64,000 nucleotides of DNA, from contig NW_027480595.1 in the NCBI RefSeq assembly GCF_051401765.1, positions 1-64,000 of the forward strand, given 5' to 3'. The notes under the pieces were generated by a model. The model had not been told where the DNA came from and searched no databases. It saw only the letters and a program-made list of their open reading frames with translations. The stretch comes from Calliopsis andreniformis (Eukaryota > Arthropoda > Insecta > Hymenoptera > Andrenidae). Of the stretch, positions 1-12,237 are shown in pieces. The translations under genes were made by a program, and so were the position numbers. Every line of letters begins with the position of its first letter. The stretch's first letter is position 1.

Positions 1-719
1 GAAGATTGAGTATTGAGGATTGAAGATTGAGGATCGAGGACTGAGGATTGAGGGTTGAGGACTGAGGATTGAAGAATGAGGATTGAGGATTGAGGATTTA
101 GGATTGAGGATTGAAGACTGAGTATTGAGGATTGAAGATTGAGGATTGAGGAGTGAGTATTGAAGATTGAGGATTTGGGACTGAGGATTGAAGATTGGGG
201 TTTGAGGATTGAGGATTGAGGATTGAGGATGGAGGATTGAAGATTGAGGATTGGGTATTGTGGATTGAAGAATGAGTATTGAGGATTGAGGATTGAGGAT
301 TGAGGATTGGAGATTGAGTATTGAGGATTGAAGATTGACGATTGAGGATTGAGGATTGAGGATTGAGGATTGAGGATTGAGGATTGAGGATTGAAGATTG
401 AGTATTGAGGATTGAAGATTGAGGATTGTGGATTGAGGATTCACGATTGAGGATTGAAGATTGAGGATTGAGGATTGAGGATTGAGGATTGAGCATTGAA
501 GATTGAGGATTCGGTGTTGAGGATTGAAGAATGAGGATTGAGTATTGAGTATTGAGGATTGAGGATTGAGGATTGAGGATTGAGGATTGAGGATTGAAGA
601 TCGAGTATTGAGGATTGAAGATTGAGGATTGAGGATTGAGGTTTGAGGATTGAGGATTGAGGATTGAGGTTTGAGTATTGAGGATTGAAGATTGAGTACT
701 GAGGATTGAAGATTAAGAT

Positions 720-1660
720 TGAGGATTGATGATTGAGGATTGAGGATTGAGGATTGAGGATTGAAGATTGAGTATTGAGCATTGAAGCCTGACGATTGAG
801 GATTGAGAATTGAGGATTGAGGATTGAGGATGGAGGATTGAAGATTGAGTATTGAGGATTGAAGATTGAGGATCGAGGATTGAGGATTGAGGATTGAGTA
901 TAGAGGATTGAAGAATGAGGATTGAGGATTGAGGATTGAGGATTGAGGATTGAAGACTGAGTATTGAGGATTGATGATTGAGGATTGAGGAGTGAGTATT
1001 GAAGATTGAGGATTTGGGACTGAGGATTGAAGATTGGGGTTTGAGGATTGAGGATTGAGGATTGAGGATTGAGGGTTGAGGATTGAAGATTAAGATTGAG
1101 GATTGAGGATTGAGGATTGAGGATTGAGGATTGAGGATTGAGGATTGAGGATTGAGGATTGAAGATTGAGGATTGCGTATTGAGGATAGAACATTGAGGA
1201 TTGAGTATTGAGTATTGAGGATTGAGGGTTGAGGATTGAAGATTGAATATTGATGATTGAAGCTTGAGGATCGAGGATTGAGGGTTGTGGAATGAGGACA
1301 AGGACTGAGCGTTGAGTATTGGTGTTTGAGGTCTGAGGATTGAGGATTGAGGATTGAGGATTGAGGATTGAGGATTGAGGATTGAGGATTGAAGATTGAG
1401 GATTGGGTATTGAGGATTGATGAATGAGGATTGAGGATTGAGGATTGAGGATTGAGGATTGAAGATTGAGTATTGAGGATTGAAGGTTGACGATTGAGGA
1501 TTGAGGATTGAGGATTGAGGATTGAGGATTGAGGATTGAGGATTGAAGATTGAGTATTGAGGATTGAAGATTGAGGATTGTGGATTGAGGATTGACGATT
1601 GAGGATTGAAGATTGAGGATTGAGGATTGAGGATTGAAGATTGAGGATTGGGTATTGAGG
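720..1660. repeat. R1 higher-order unit, copy 1
   Basis: This block matches 2789-3640 as a diverged duplicate. The offset is 2,069 bp at the GCATTGAAGCCTGACG motif (779 versus 2848) and at GATTTGGG (1011 versus 3080). It falls to 1,992 bp at GAATATTGATGATTGA (1245 versus 3237) and to 1,978 bp at GATTGGGTATTG (1401 versus 3379). The offset drops of 77 and 14 bp equal 11 and 2 whole monomers. The outer limits are approximate because simple heptamer runs surround it. Confidence 0.75.
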
Positions 1661-2191
1661 ATTGAAGAATGAGGATTGAGGATTGAGGATTGAGGATTGA
1701 GGATTGAAGATTGAGTATTGAGCATTGAAGCTTGACGATTTTAGGATTGAGGATTGAGGATTGAGGATTGAGGATGGAGGATTGAAGATTGAGTATTGAG
1801 GATTGAAGATTGAGGATCGAGGACTGAGGATTGAGGATTGAGGATTGAGGATTGAAGAATGAGGATTGAGGATTGAGGATTGAGGATTGAGGATTGAAGA
1901 CTGAGTATTGAGGATTGAAGATTGAGGATTGAGGAGTGAGTATTGAAGATTGAGGATTTGGGACTGAGGATTGAAGATTGGGGTTTGAGGATTGAGGATT
2001 GAGGATTGAGGATGGAGTATTGAAGATTGAGGATTGGGTATTGTGGATTGAAGAATGAGTATTGAGGATTGAGGATTGAGGATTGAGGATTGGAGATTGA
2101 GTATTGAGGATTGAAGATTGACGATTGAGGATTGAGGATTGAGGATTGAGGATTGAGGATTGAGGATTGAGTATTGAGGATTGAAGACTGA

Positions 2192-2387
2192 GTGTTGAGG
2201 GTTGAGTGATGAGAATTGATGTTTGTGGATAGAGATTTGAATCTTGCAGATTGAGTATTGAGTATTGAAAACTGTGAATTGAGGATATTTTATTGAGGAA
2301 TGAGGATTGACAACTGATTGTTGAGGACTTAGGGCTGAAGATTGAGGATTCAGGGTTGAGGATTCAGGATTGAGGTTTGAGGACTGA
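2192..2387. repeat. 28-heptamer landmark segment, first occurrence
   Basis: Exactly 196 bp that parse into 28 consecutive 7-base words with no register slip, although many words are far from GGATTGA (for example TGTTTGT, GGATAGA, ATCTTGC, AAACTGT, GGATATT, CAACTGA, TTGTTGA, GGGCTGA). The same ordered string recurs dozens of times. In the left part its GGATAGAG core is at 2227, 4454, 5306, 6158, 6724, 7640, 8206, 8689, 9353, 10692, 11573, 11944, 12238, 12804, 13378, 13875, 14532, 15112, 18191, 19174, 20286 and 20985. Mutated cores lie at 9987 and 11279. It is the best marker for higher-order structure. No coding or RNA function is evident. Confidence 0.85.
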
Positions 2388-2788
2388 GGATTGAGGATTG
2401 AGGATTGAGGATTGAGGATTGAGGATTGAAGACTGAGGATTGGGTATTGAGGATTGAACATTCAGTATTGAGTGTTGAGGATAGAGGATTGAGGATTGAG
2501 GATTGAAGGTTGAATATTAATGACTGAATATTGAGGATTGAGGATTGAGTGTTGTGGATTGAGGACGACGACTGAGGGTTGAGTATTGATGTTTGAAGTC
2601 TGAGGATTCAGGATTGAAGGTTGAGTATTGAGGATAGAAGATTGAGGATTGAGGATTGTCGATTATGGATTGAGGATGAGGTCTGAGGGTTGAGGAGTGA
2701 GGTTTGAGGACTGAGGACTGAGGATTGAGAATTGAGAATTGAGGATTGAGGATTGAGGATTGAAGATTGCGGATTGGGTATTGAGGAT

Positions 2789-3640
2789 TGAAGAATGAGG
2801 ATTGAGGATTGAGGATTGAGGATTGAGGATTGAAGATTGAGTATTGAGCATTGAAGCCTGACGATTGAGGATTGAGAATTGAGGATTGAGGATTGAGGAT
2901 GGAGGATTGAAGATTGAGTATTGAGGGTTGAAGATTGAGGATCGAGGATTGAGGATTGAGGATTGAGGATAGAGGATTGAAGAATGAGGATTGAGGATTG
3001 AGGATTGAGGATTGAGGATTGAAGGCTGAGTATTGAGGATTGAAGATGGAGGATTGAGGAGTGAGTATTGAAGATTGAGGATTTGGGACTGAGGATTGAA
3101 GATTGGGGTTTGAGGATTGAGGATTGAGGATTGAGGATTGAGGGTTGAGGATTGAAAATTAAGATTGAGGATTGAGGATTGAGGATTGAGGATTGAGGAT
3201 TGAGGATTGAGGATTGTGGATTGAGGATTGAAGATTGAATATTGATGATTGAAGATTGAGGATCGAGGATTGAGGGTTGTGGAATGAGGACGAGGACTGA
3301 GGGTTGAGTATTGGTGTTCCAGGTCTGAGGATTGAGGATTGAGGATTGAGGATTGAGGATTGAGGATTGAAGATTGAGGATTGGGTATTGAGGATTGATG
3401 AATGAGGATTGAGGATTGAGGATTGAGGATTGAGGATTGAAGATTGAGTATTGAGGATTGAAGGTTGACGATTGAGGATTGAGGATTGAGGATTGAGGAT
3501 TGAGTATTGAGGATTGAGGATTGAAGATTGAGTATTGAGGATTGAAGATTGAGGATTGTGGATTGAGGATTGACGATTGAGGATTGAAGATTGAGGATTG
3601 AGGATTGAGGATTGAGGATTGAGGATTGGGTATTGAGGAT
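2789..3640. repeat. R1 higher-order unit, copy 2
   Basis: This is the partner of 720-1660. Scattered substitutions separate the copies, for example GAAGATTAAG at 1085 became GAAAATTAAG, and GTGTTTGAGG became GTGTTCCAGG near 3316. The copy is therefore clearly older than the near-identical units in the right half. It is shorter than copy 1 by about 13 monomers, lost in at least two steps. Confidence 0.75.
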
Positions 3641-4453
3641 TGAAGAATGAGGATTGAGAATTGAGTATTGAGGATTGAGGATTGAGGATTGAGGATTGAA
3701 GATTGAGTATTGATGATTGAATATTGAGGATTGAGGATTGAGGTTTGAGGATTGAGGACGAGGACTGAAGGTTGAGGATTGAGGTTTGAGGATCGAGTGT
3801 TGAGGATTGAGAGTTGAGGATTGAGGATTGAAGATTGAGAATTGAGGATTGAAGATTGAGGATTGAGGATTGAGGATTGAGGATTGACGCTTGAGGATTG
3901 AGGGTTGAGGATGGAGGATTGAGGATTGAGGATTGCAGACTGAGTATTGAGGATTGACGACCGGAGGAATGAGGATTGAGGATAGAAGATTGAGAATAGG
4001 GGACTGAGGATTCAAGATTGAGGATCGAAGATTGAGAATTGAGGATTGAAGATTGATAATTGAGGACTGAGGATTGAACATTGAGGACTGAGGATTCAGG
4101 ATTGAAGATTGAGTATTGAGTATAGAAGATTGAGGATTGAGGATTGTCGATTAAGGATTGAGGATGAGGGCTGAGGGTTGCGGATTGAGGTTTGAGGACT
4201 GAGGACTGAGGATTGAGGATTGAGAATTGAGGATTGAGGATTGAGGATTGAAGATTGAGTACTGAAGATTGAAGATTAAGATTGAGGATTGAGGATTGAG
4301 GATTGAGGATTGAGGATTGAGGATTGAGGACTGAAGATTGAGTATTGAGGATTGAAGGTTGAGGATTGAGGATTGAGGATTGAGAATTGAGGATTGAGGA
4401 TTGAACATTGAGGACTGAGTGTTGAGGGTTGAGCGATGAGAATTGATGTTTGT

Positions 4454-5305
4454 GGATAGAGATTTGAAGATTGCAGATTGAGTATTGAGTATTGAAAACT
4501 GTGAATTGAGTATATTCTATTGAGGATTGAGGACTGACAACTGATTGTTGAGGACTGAGGGCTGAAGATTGAGGGTTCCGGATTGAGGATTCAGAATTGA
4601 TATTTGAGGACTGAGGATTGAGTATTGAGGATTGAGGATTGAGGATTGAGGATTGAGGATTGAAGACTGACGATCCGGTATTGAGGATTGAACATTGAGG
4701 ATTGAGGATTGAGGATTGAGTATGGAGGATTGAGGATTGAGGATTGAGGATTGAGGATTGAAGGTTGAATATTGATGAATGAAGATTGAGGATTGAGGAT
4801 TGAAGGTCGTGGATTGAGGACGAGGGCTGAGGGTTGAGTATTGATACTTGAGGCGTGAGGATTGAGGATTGAGGATTGCGAATTGAGGATTGAGGATTTA
4901 AGACTGAGGATTGGGTATTGAGGATTGAAGAATGAGGATTGAGGATTGAGGACAGAGGGTTGAGGATTGAAGATTGAGTATTGAGGATTGAAGATTGACG
5001 ATTGAGGATTGAGGATTGAGGATTGAGGATTGAGGATTGAGGATTGAGGATTGATGATTGAGTATTGAGGATTGAAGATTGAGGATTGAGGATTGAGGAT
5101 TGAGGATTGAAGATTGAAGATTGAGTACTGAAGATTGAGTACTGAGGATTGAAGATTAAGAGTGAGGATTGAGGACTGAGGACTGAGGATTGAGGATAGA
5201 GGATTGAAGGTTCAGTATTGAGGATTGAAGATTGAGAATTGAGGATTGAGGGTTGAACATTGAGGACTGAGTGTTGAGGGTTGAATGATGAGAATTGATG
5301 TTTGT
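4454..5305. repeat. 852-bp tandem duplication, copy 1
   Basis: Landmark core to landmark core is 852 bp here and again in the next copy. Sampled comparisons across the unit look identical, including the rare words CGATCCGG (4671 versus 5523), TGATACTTGAGGCGTGAGG and the GAGTACTGAAG pair. 852 equals 120 heptamers plus two hexamers. Recognisable homology starts about 80 bp upstream, near 4370. Confidence 0.85.
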
Positions 5306-6157
5306 GGATAGAGATTTGAAGATTGCAGATTGAGTATTGAGTATTGAAAACTGTGAATTGAGTATATTCTATTGAGGATTGAGGACTGACAACTGATTGT
5401 TGAGGACTGAGGGCTGAAGATTGAGGGTTCCGGATTGAGGATTCAGAATTGATATTTGAGGACTGAGGATTGAGTATTGAGGATTGAGGATTGAGGATTG
5501 AGGATTGAGGATTGAAGACTGACGATCCGGTATTGAGGATTGAACATTGAGGATTGAGGATTGAGGATTGAGTATGGAGGATTGAGGATTGAGGATTGAG
5601 GATTGAGGATTGAAGGTTGAATATTGATGAATGAAGATTGAGGATTGAGGATTGAAGGTCGTGGATTGAGGACGAGGGCTGAGGGTTGAGTATTGATACT
5701 TGAGGCGTGAGGATTGAGGATTGAGGATTGCGAATTGAGGATTGAGGATTTAAGACTGAGGATTGGGTATTGAGGATTGAAGAATGAGGATTGAGGATTG
5801 AGGACAGAGGGTTGAGGATTGAAGATTGAGTATTGAGGATTGAAGATTGACGATTGAGGATTGAGGATTGAGGATTGAGGATTGAGGATTGAGGATTGAG
5901 GATTGATGATTGAGTATTGAGGATTGAAGATTGAGGATTGAGGATTGAGGATTGAGGATTGAAGATTGAAGATTGAGTACTGAAGATTGAGTACTGAGGA
6001 TTGAAGATTAAGAGTGAGGATTGAGGACTGAGGACTGAGGATTGAGGATAGAGGATTGAAGGTTCAGTATTGAGGATTGAAGATTGAGAATTGAGGATTG
6101 AGGGTTGAACATTGAGGACTGAGTGTTGAGGGTTGAATGATGAGAATTGATGTTTGT
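5306..6157. repeat. 852-bp tandem duplication, copy 2
   Basis: This is a near-perfect copy of the preceding 852 bp. Identity continues into the next landmark and stops around 6219, where TATATTCTATTG becomes TATATTATATTG and GGACTGACAACTG becomes GTGGATTGACAACTG. Such similarity inside an otherwise diverged region suggests a recent local duplication. Confidence 0.85.
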
Positions 6158-8205
6158 GGATAGAGATTTGAAGATTGCAGATTGAGTATTGAGTATTGAA
6201 AACTGTGAATTGAGTATATTATATTGAGGATTGTGGATTGACAACTGATTGTTGGGGACTGAGGGCTGAAGACTGAGGGTTCCGGATTGAGGATTCAGAA
6301 TTGAAATTTGAGGACTGAGCATTGAGGATTGAAGATTGGGCATTCAGGATGGAAGATTGAGAATTGAGGATTGAGGATTGAGGATTGAGGATGAGGGCTG
6401 AGGGTTGAGGATTCAGGTTTGAGGACTAAGGACAGAGGATTGAGGATTGAGGATTGAAGATTGAGGATTGGGTATTGAAGATCGAAGAATGAGGATTGAG
6501 GATTGAGGATTGAGGATTGTGGATTGAATATTGAGTACTGAGGATTGAAGATTGACTATTGAGGATTGCGAATTGAGGATTGACGATTGAGGATTGAGGA
6601 TTGAAGATTGAGTATTGAGGATTGAAGGTTGAGGATTGTGGACTGAGGATTGAGGATTGAGGCTTGAATATTGAGGATTGGGGACTGAGTGTTGAGGGTT
6701 GAGTGATGAGAATTGATGTTTGTGGATAGAGATTTGAAGATTGCAGGTTGAGTATTGAGAATTGAAAACTGTGAAATCATGATATTCTATTGAGGATTGA
6801 GGATGGACCACTGATTGTTGAGGACTGAGGGCTGAAGATTGAGGATTCAGGATTGAGGATTCAGGATTGAGTTTTGAGGACTGAGGATTGAGGATTGAGG
6901 ATTGAGGATTGAGGATCGAGGATTGAGGATTGAAGCCTGAGGATCGGGTATTGAGGATTGAACATTGATGATTGAGGATTGAGGACTGAGGGTTGAGTAT
7001 TGATACTTGAGGCCTGAGGATTGAGGATTGAGGATTGCGAATTGAGGATAGAGGATTTAAGATTGAGAATTGGGTATTGAGGATTGAAGAATGAGGATTG
7101 AGGATTGAGGACAGAGGATTGAGGTTTGAAGATTGAGTATTGAGGATTGAAGTTTGACGATTGGGGATTGATGATTGAGGATTGAGGATTGAGGATTGAG
7201 TATTGATACTTGAGGCCTGAGGATTGAGGATTGAGGATTGCGAATTGAGGATTGAGGATTTAAGACTGAGGATTGGGTATTAAGGATTGAAGAATGAGGA
7301 TTGAGGATTGAGGACAGCGGATTGAGGATTGAAGATTGAGTATCGAGGATTGAAGATTGAGGATTGAGGATTGAGGATTGAGGATTGATAATTGAGTATT
7401 GAGGATTGAAGATTGAGGAATGAGGATTGAGGATTGAGGATTGAGGATTGAAGATTGAGTACTGAAGATTGAGTACTGAGGATTGAAGATTAAGAGTGAG
7501 GATTGAGGATTGAGGACTGAGGATTGAGGATTGAGGATTGAAGGTTCAGTATTGAGGATTGAAGATTGAGAATTGAGGATTGAGGGTTGAACATTGAGGA
7601 CTGAGTGTTGAGGGTTGAATGATGAGAATTGATGTTTGTGGATAGAGGTTTGAACATTGCAGAATGAGTATTGAGTATTGAAAACTGTGAATTGAGTATA
7701 TTATATTGAGGATTGAGGATTGACAACTGATTGTTGGAGACTGAGGGCTGAAGACTGAGGTTTCCGGATTGAGGATTCAGAATTGAAATTTGAGGACTGA
7801 GCATTGAGGATTGAAGATTGAGTATTCAGGATTGAAGATTGAGAATTGAGGATTGAGGATTGAGGATTGAGGATGAGGGCTGAGGGTTGAGGATTGAGGT
7901 TTGAGGACTAAGGACAGAGAATTGAGGATTGAGGATTGAAGATTGAGGATTGGGTATTGAGGATCGAAGAATGATGATTGAGGATTGAGGATTGAGGATT
8001 GTGGATTGAATATTGAGTATTGAGGATTGAAGATTGACTATTGAGGATTGCGAATTGAGGATTGACGATTGAGGATTGAGGATTGAAGATTGAGTATTGA
8101 GGATTGAAGGTTGAGGATTGTGGACTGAGGATTGAGGATTGAGGCTTGAATATTGAGGATTGGGGACTGTGTGTTGAGGGTTGAGTGACGTGAATTGATG
8201 TTTGT
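6158..8205. repeat. R2 mosaic of landmark-bearing heptamer DNA
   Basis: Three landmark segments (cores 6158, 6724, 7640) are separated by heptamer runs of unequal length. Motifs from the 852-bp unit reappear in shuffled order, for example TATTGATACTTGAGGC near 6996 and 7199. A block marked by the GTGAAATCATGATATTC variant landmark tail recurs near 6770 and 8256, and again near 12854 and 13428. No gene is seen. Confidence 0.75.
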
Positions 8206-8688
8206 GGATAGAGATTTGAAGATTGCAGGTTGAGTATTGAGTATTGAAAACTGTGAAATCATGATATTCTATTGAGGATTGAGGATTGACAACTGATTGT
8301 TGAGGACTGAGGGCTGAAGCTTGAGGATTCAGGATTGAGGATTCAGGATTGAGGTTTGAGGAGAGAGGACTGAGGATTGAGGATTGAGGATAGAGAATTG
8401 AGGATTGAGGATTGAGGATTGAAGATTGAGGATTGGCTGTTGAGGATTGAATATTGAGGATTGACGATTGAGGATTGAGGATTGAGGATTGAGGGTTGAG
8501 GATCGAGGATTGAAGATTGAGTATTGAGGATTGAAGATTGAGGATTGAGGATTGAGGATTGAAGATTGAGGATAGGGTATTGAGGATTGAAGGTTGAGGA
8601 TTGTGGATTGAGGATTGAGGATTGAGGATTGAATATTGAGGATTGGGGACTGAGTGTTGAGGGTTGAATGATGAGAATTGACGTTTGT
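8206..8688. repeat. 483-bp tandem duplication, copy 1
   Basis: The offset to the next copy is 483 bp (69 monomers) at the landmark core (8206 versus 8689), at CTGAAGCTTGAGG (8314 versus 8797) and at GATTGGCTGTTG (8431 versus 8914). Small substitutions distinguish the copies, such as GATCGAGG here versus GATTGAGG there. Confidence 0.8.
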
Positions 8689-9075
8689 GGATAGAGATTT
8701 GAAGATTGCAGATTGAGTATTGAGTATTGAAAACTGTGAATTGATGATATTCTATTGAGGATTGAGGATTGACAACTGATTGTTGAGGACTGAGGGCTGA
8801 AGCTTGAGGATTCAGGATTGAGGATTCAGGATTGAGGTTTGAGGAGAGAGGACTGAGGATTGAGGATTGAGGATAGAGAATTGAGGATTGAGGATTGAGG
8901 ATTGAAGATTGAGGATTGGCTGTTGAGGATTGAATATTGAGGATTGACGATTGAGGATTGAGGATTGAGGATTGAGGGTTGAGGATTGAGGATTGAAGAT
9001 TGAGAATTGAGGATTGAAGATTGAGGATTGAGGATTGAGGATTGAAGATTGAGGATAGGGTATTGAGGATTGAAG
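8689..9075. repeat. 483-bp tandem duplication, copy 2 (partial)
   Basis: It follows copy 1 until about 9075. There GATAGGGTATTGAGGATTG continues as AAGAATGATG instead of AAGGTTGAGG. The shared part is about 387 bp downstream of the landmark core. Confidence 0.75.
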
Positions 9076-11572
9076 AATGATGATTGAGGATTGAGGATTG
9101 AGGATTGAGGATTGAGGATTGAATATTGAGTATTGTGGATTGAAGATCGACTATTGAGGATTGCGTATTCAGGATTGTGGGTTGGGGATTGAGGATTGAA
9201 GATTGATGATTGTGGATTGAGGATTGAGGATTGGGGATTGAGGATTGCGAGTTGAAGATTCAGTATTGAGGATTGAAGATTCAGAATTGAGGATGAGGAT
9301 TGAACATTGAGTACTGAGTGTTGAGGGTTGAGTGATGAGAATTTATGTTTCTGGATAGAGATTTGAAGATTGCAGATTGAGTATTGAGTATTGAAAACTG
9401 TGAATTGAGGATATTCTATTGAGGATTGAGGATTGACAACTGAATGTTGAGGACAGAGGGCTGAAGATTGATGATTCAGGATTGAGGATTCAGAATTGTG
9501 GTTTGAGGACTGAGGATTGAGGATTGAAGGTTGAGTATTGAGGATTGAAGATTGAGGATTGAGGATTGAGGATTGAGGATTGAGGATGAGGGCTGAGGGT
9601 TGAGGATTAATGTTTGAGGACTAAGGACAGACGATTGAGGATTGAGAATTGAGGATTGAGGATTGAGGATTGAGGATGAGGGCTGAGGGTTGAGGATTGA
9701 GGTTTGAGGACTGAGGTCTGAGGATTGAGGATTGAGAATTGAGGATTGAGGATTGAGGGTTGAAGATTGAGGATTGGGTATTGAGGATTGAAGAATGAGG
9801 ATTGAGGATTGAGGATTGACGATCGAGGATTGTGCATTGAGGATTGAGTATTGAGGATTCAGGATTGGGGATTGAGGATTGCGAATTGAAGATTCAGTAT
9901 TGAGGATTGAAGATTCAGAATTGAGGATGAGGATTGAACATTGAATACTGAGTGTTGAGGGTTGAGTGATGAGAATTTATGTTTCTGAATAGAGATCTGA
10001 AGATTGCAGATTGAGTGTTGGGTATTGAAAACTGTGAATTGAGGATATTCTATTGAGGATTGAGGATTGACAACTGATTGTTGAGGACTTAGAGCTGAAG
10101 CTTGAGGATTCAGGATTGAGGATTCAGGATTGAGGTTTGAGGAGGGAGGCCTGAGGATTGAGGATTGAGGATTGAGAATTGAGGATTGAGGACTGATGAT
10201 TGAAGATTGAGGATTGGCTGTTGAGGATTGAATATTGAGGATTGAGGGTGAGGATTGAGGATTGAGGATTGAGGATTGAGGATTGAAGGTTGAATATTGA
10301 TGAATGAAGATTGAGGATTGAGGATTGAGTGTTGTGGACTGAGAACGAGGACTGAGGGTTGAGTGTTGATGCCTGAGATCTGAGGATTGAGGATTGAGGA
10401 TTGAGGATTGAGGATTGAGGATTGAGGATTGAAGATTGAGTATTGAGGATTGAAGATTGAGGATTGAGGATTGAGGATTGAGGATGGAGGATTGAAGATT
10501 GAGTATTGAGGATTCAAGATTGACGATCGTGGATTGAGCATTGAGGATTGAGTATTGAGGATTCAGGATTGAAGATTGAGTATTGAGGATTGAAGGTTGA
10601 GGATTGTGGATTGAGGATTGAGGATTGAGGATTGAATATTGAGGATTGGGGACTGAGTGTTGAGGGTTGAATGATGAGAATTGATGTTTGTGGATAGAGA
10701 TTTGAAGATTGCAGATTGAGTATTGAGTATCGAAAACTGTGAATTGAGTATATTCTATTGAGGATTGAGGATTGACAACTGATTGTTGAGGACTGAGGGC
10801 TGAAGATTGGGGGTTCCGGATTGAGGATTCAGAATTGAAATTTGAGGACTGAGCATTGAGGATTGAAGATTGAGAATTGCGGATTGAAGATTGAGAATTG
10901 AGGATTGAGGGTTGAGGATTGAGGATGAGGGCTGAGGGTTGAGGATTGAGGTTTGAGGACTAAGGACAGAGGATTGAGGATTGAGAATTGAGGATTGAGG
11001 ATTGAGGATTGAAGATTGAGGATTGGGTATTGAGGATCGAAGAATGAGTATTGAGGATTGAGGATTGAGGATTGAGGATTGAATATTGAGTATTGAGGAT
11101 TGAAGATTGACTATTGAGGATTTGGTACTGAGGATTGAGGATTGAGGATTGAGGATTGAAGGTTGAGTATTGAGGATTGAAGGTTGAGGATTGTGGATTG
11201 AGGATTGAGGGTTGAGGCTTGAATATTGAGGATTGGGGACTGAGTGTTGAGGGTTGAGTGATGAGAATTAATGTTTGTGGCTAGAGTTTTGAAGATTGCA
11301 GGTTGATTATTGAGTATTGAAAACTGTGAATTCATGATATTCTATTGAGGATTGAGGATTGACCACTGGTTGTTGAGGACTGAGAGCTGAAGATTGAGGA
11401 TTCAGGATTGATGATTCAGGATTGAGGTTTGACGACTGAGGATTGAGGACTGAAGATTGAGTATTGAGGATAGAAGATTGAGCATTGAGGATTGAGGATT
11501 GAGAATTGAGGATTGAGGATTGAACATTGAGGACTGAGTGTTGAGGGTTGAGCGATGAGTATTGATGTTTGT
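9076..11572. repeat. R2 mosaic with two landmark variants
   Basis: Landmark cores lie at 9353, 9987, 10692 and 11279. The first two belong to a subtype reading GAATTTATGTTTCTGG instead of GAATTGATGTTTGTGG. The core at 9987 has GAATAGAG and that at 11279 has GGCTAGAG, so both are decayed. Heptamer runs between them are irregular. No gene or RNA is visible. Confidence 0.75.
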
Positions 11573-12237
11573 GGATAGAGATTTGAAGATTGCAGATTGA
11601 GTATTGAGTATTGAAAACTGTGAATTAAGTGTATTCTATTGAGGATTGAGGATTGACAACTGATTGTTGAGGACTGAGGGCTGAAGATTGAGGTTTCCGG
11701 ATTGAGGATTCAGAATTGATATTTGAGGACTGAGCATTGAGGATTGAATATTGAGTATTGAGGATTGAAGATTGACTATTGAGGATTGCGAACTGAGGAT
11801 TGAGGATTGAGGATTGAGGATTGAAGATTGAGTATTGAGGATTGAAGGTTGAGGATTGTGGATTGAGGATTGAGGATTGAGGCTTGAGTATTGAGGATTG
11901 GGGACTGAGTGTTGAGGGTAGAGTGATGAGAATTGATGTTTGTGGATAGAGATTTGAAAATTGCAGGTTGAGTATTGAGTATTGAAAACTGTGAATTCAT
12001 GATATTCTATAGAGGATTGAGGATTGACCACTGATTGTTGAGGACTGAGAGCTGAAGGTTGAGGATTCAGGATTGATGATTCAGGATTGAGGTTTGACGA
12101 CTGAGGATTGAGGACTGAAGATTGAGTATTGAGGATTGAAGATTGAGCATTGAGGATTGAGGATTGAGAATTGAGGATTGAGGATTGAACATTGAGGACT
12201 GAGTGTTGAGGGTTGAGCGATGAGAATTGATGTTTGT
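11573..12237. repeat. 665-bp tandem duplication, copy 1
   Basis: The offset is 665 bp (95 monomers) from landmark core 11573 to 12238 and from CCACTG at 11363 to 12028. Homology therefore begins upstream near 11360. The unusual pair GAGAGCTGAAG then GATTGATGATTCAGG is present in both copies. Confidence 0.8.

Larger units (their letters stand above)
1..4418. repeat. R1: heptamer-rich left block with a diverged ~2 kb higher-order unit
   Basis: Long runs of perfect GGATTGA alternate with variant monomers. A recognisable block of about 60 bp, containing GATTTGGGACTGAGG followed by GATTGGGGTTTGAGG, recurs with its GATTTGGG at 172, 1011, 1955 and 3080. The spacings are 839, 944 and 1,125 bp, so this is not a clean tandem period. 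One 28-heptamer landmark (2192-2387) lies inside. No gene is visible. The proline- and glutamine-rich - strand frames here are repeat translation only. Confidence 0.85.

Noticed and set aside
2192..2387. Landmark segment as a transposon, tRNA or other RNA gene
   Set aside because: It parses cleanly into 28 heptamers, has no terminal repeats or target-site duplications, and shows no cloverleaf or polymerase III box pattern.
713..2461. A secreted or structural heptad-repeat protein (NPQSSIL) such as an antifreeze or surface protein
   Set aside because: The 7-residue period follows automatically from a 7-base DNA repeat read in triplets. Substitutions do not favour synonymous sites, and other - strand frames overlapping the region (441-1301, 1090-1725) give the same peptide.
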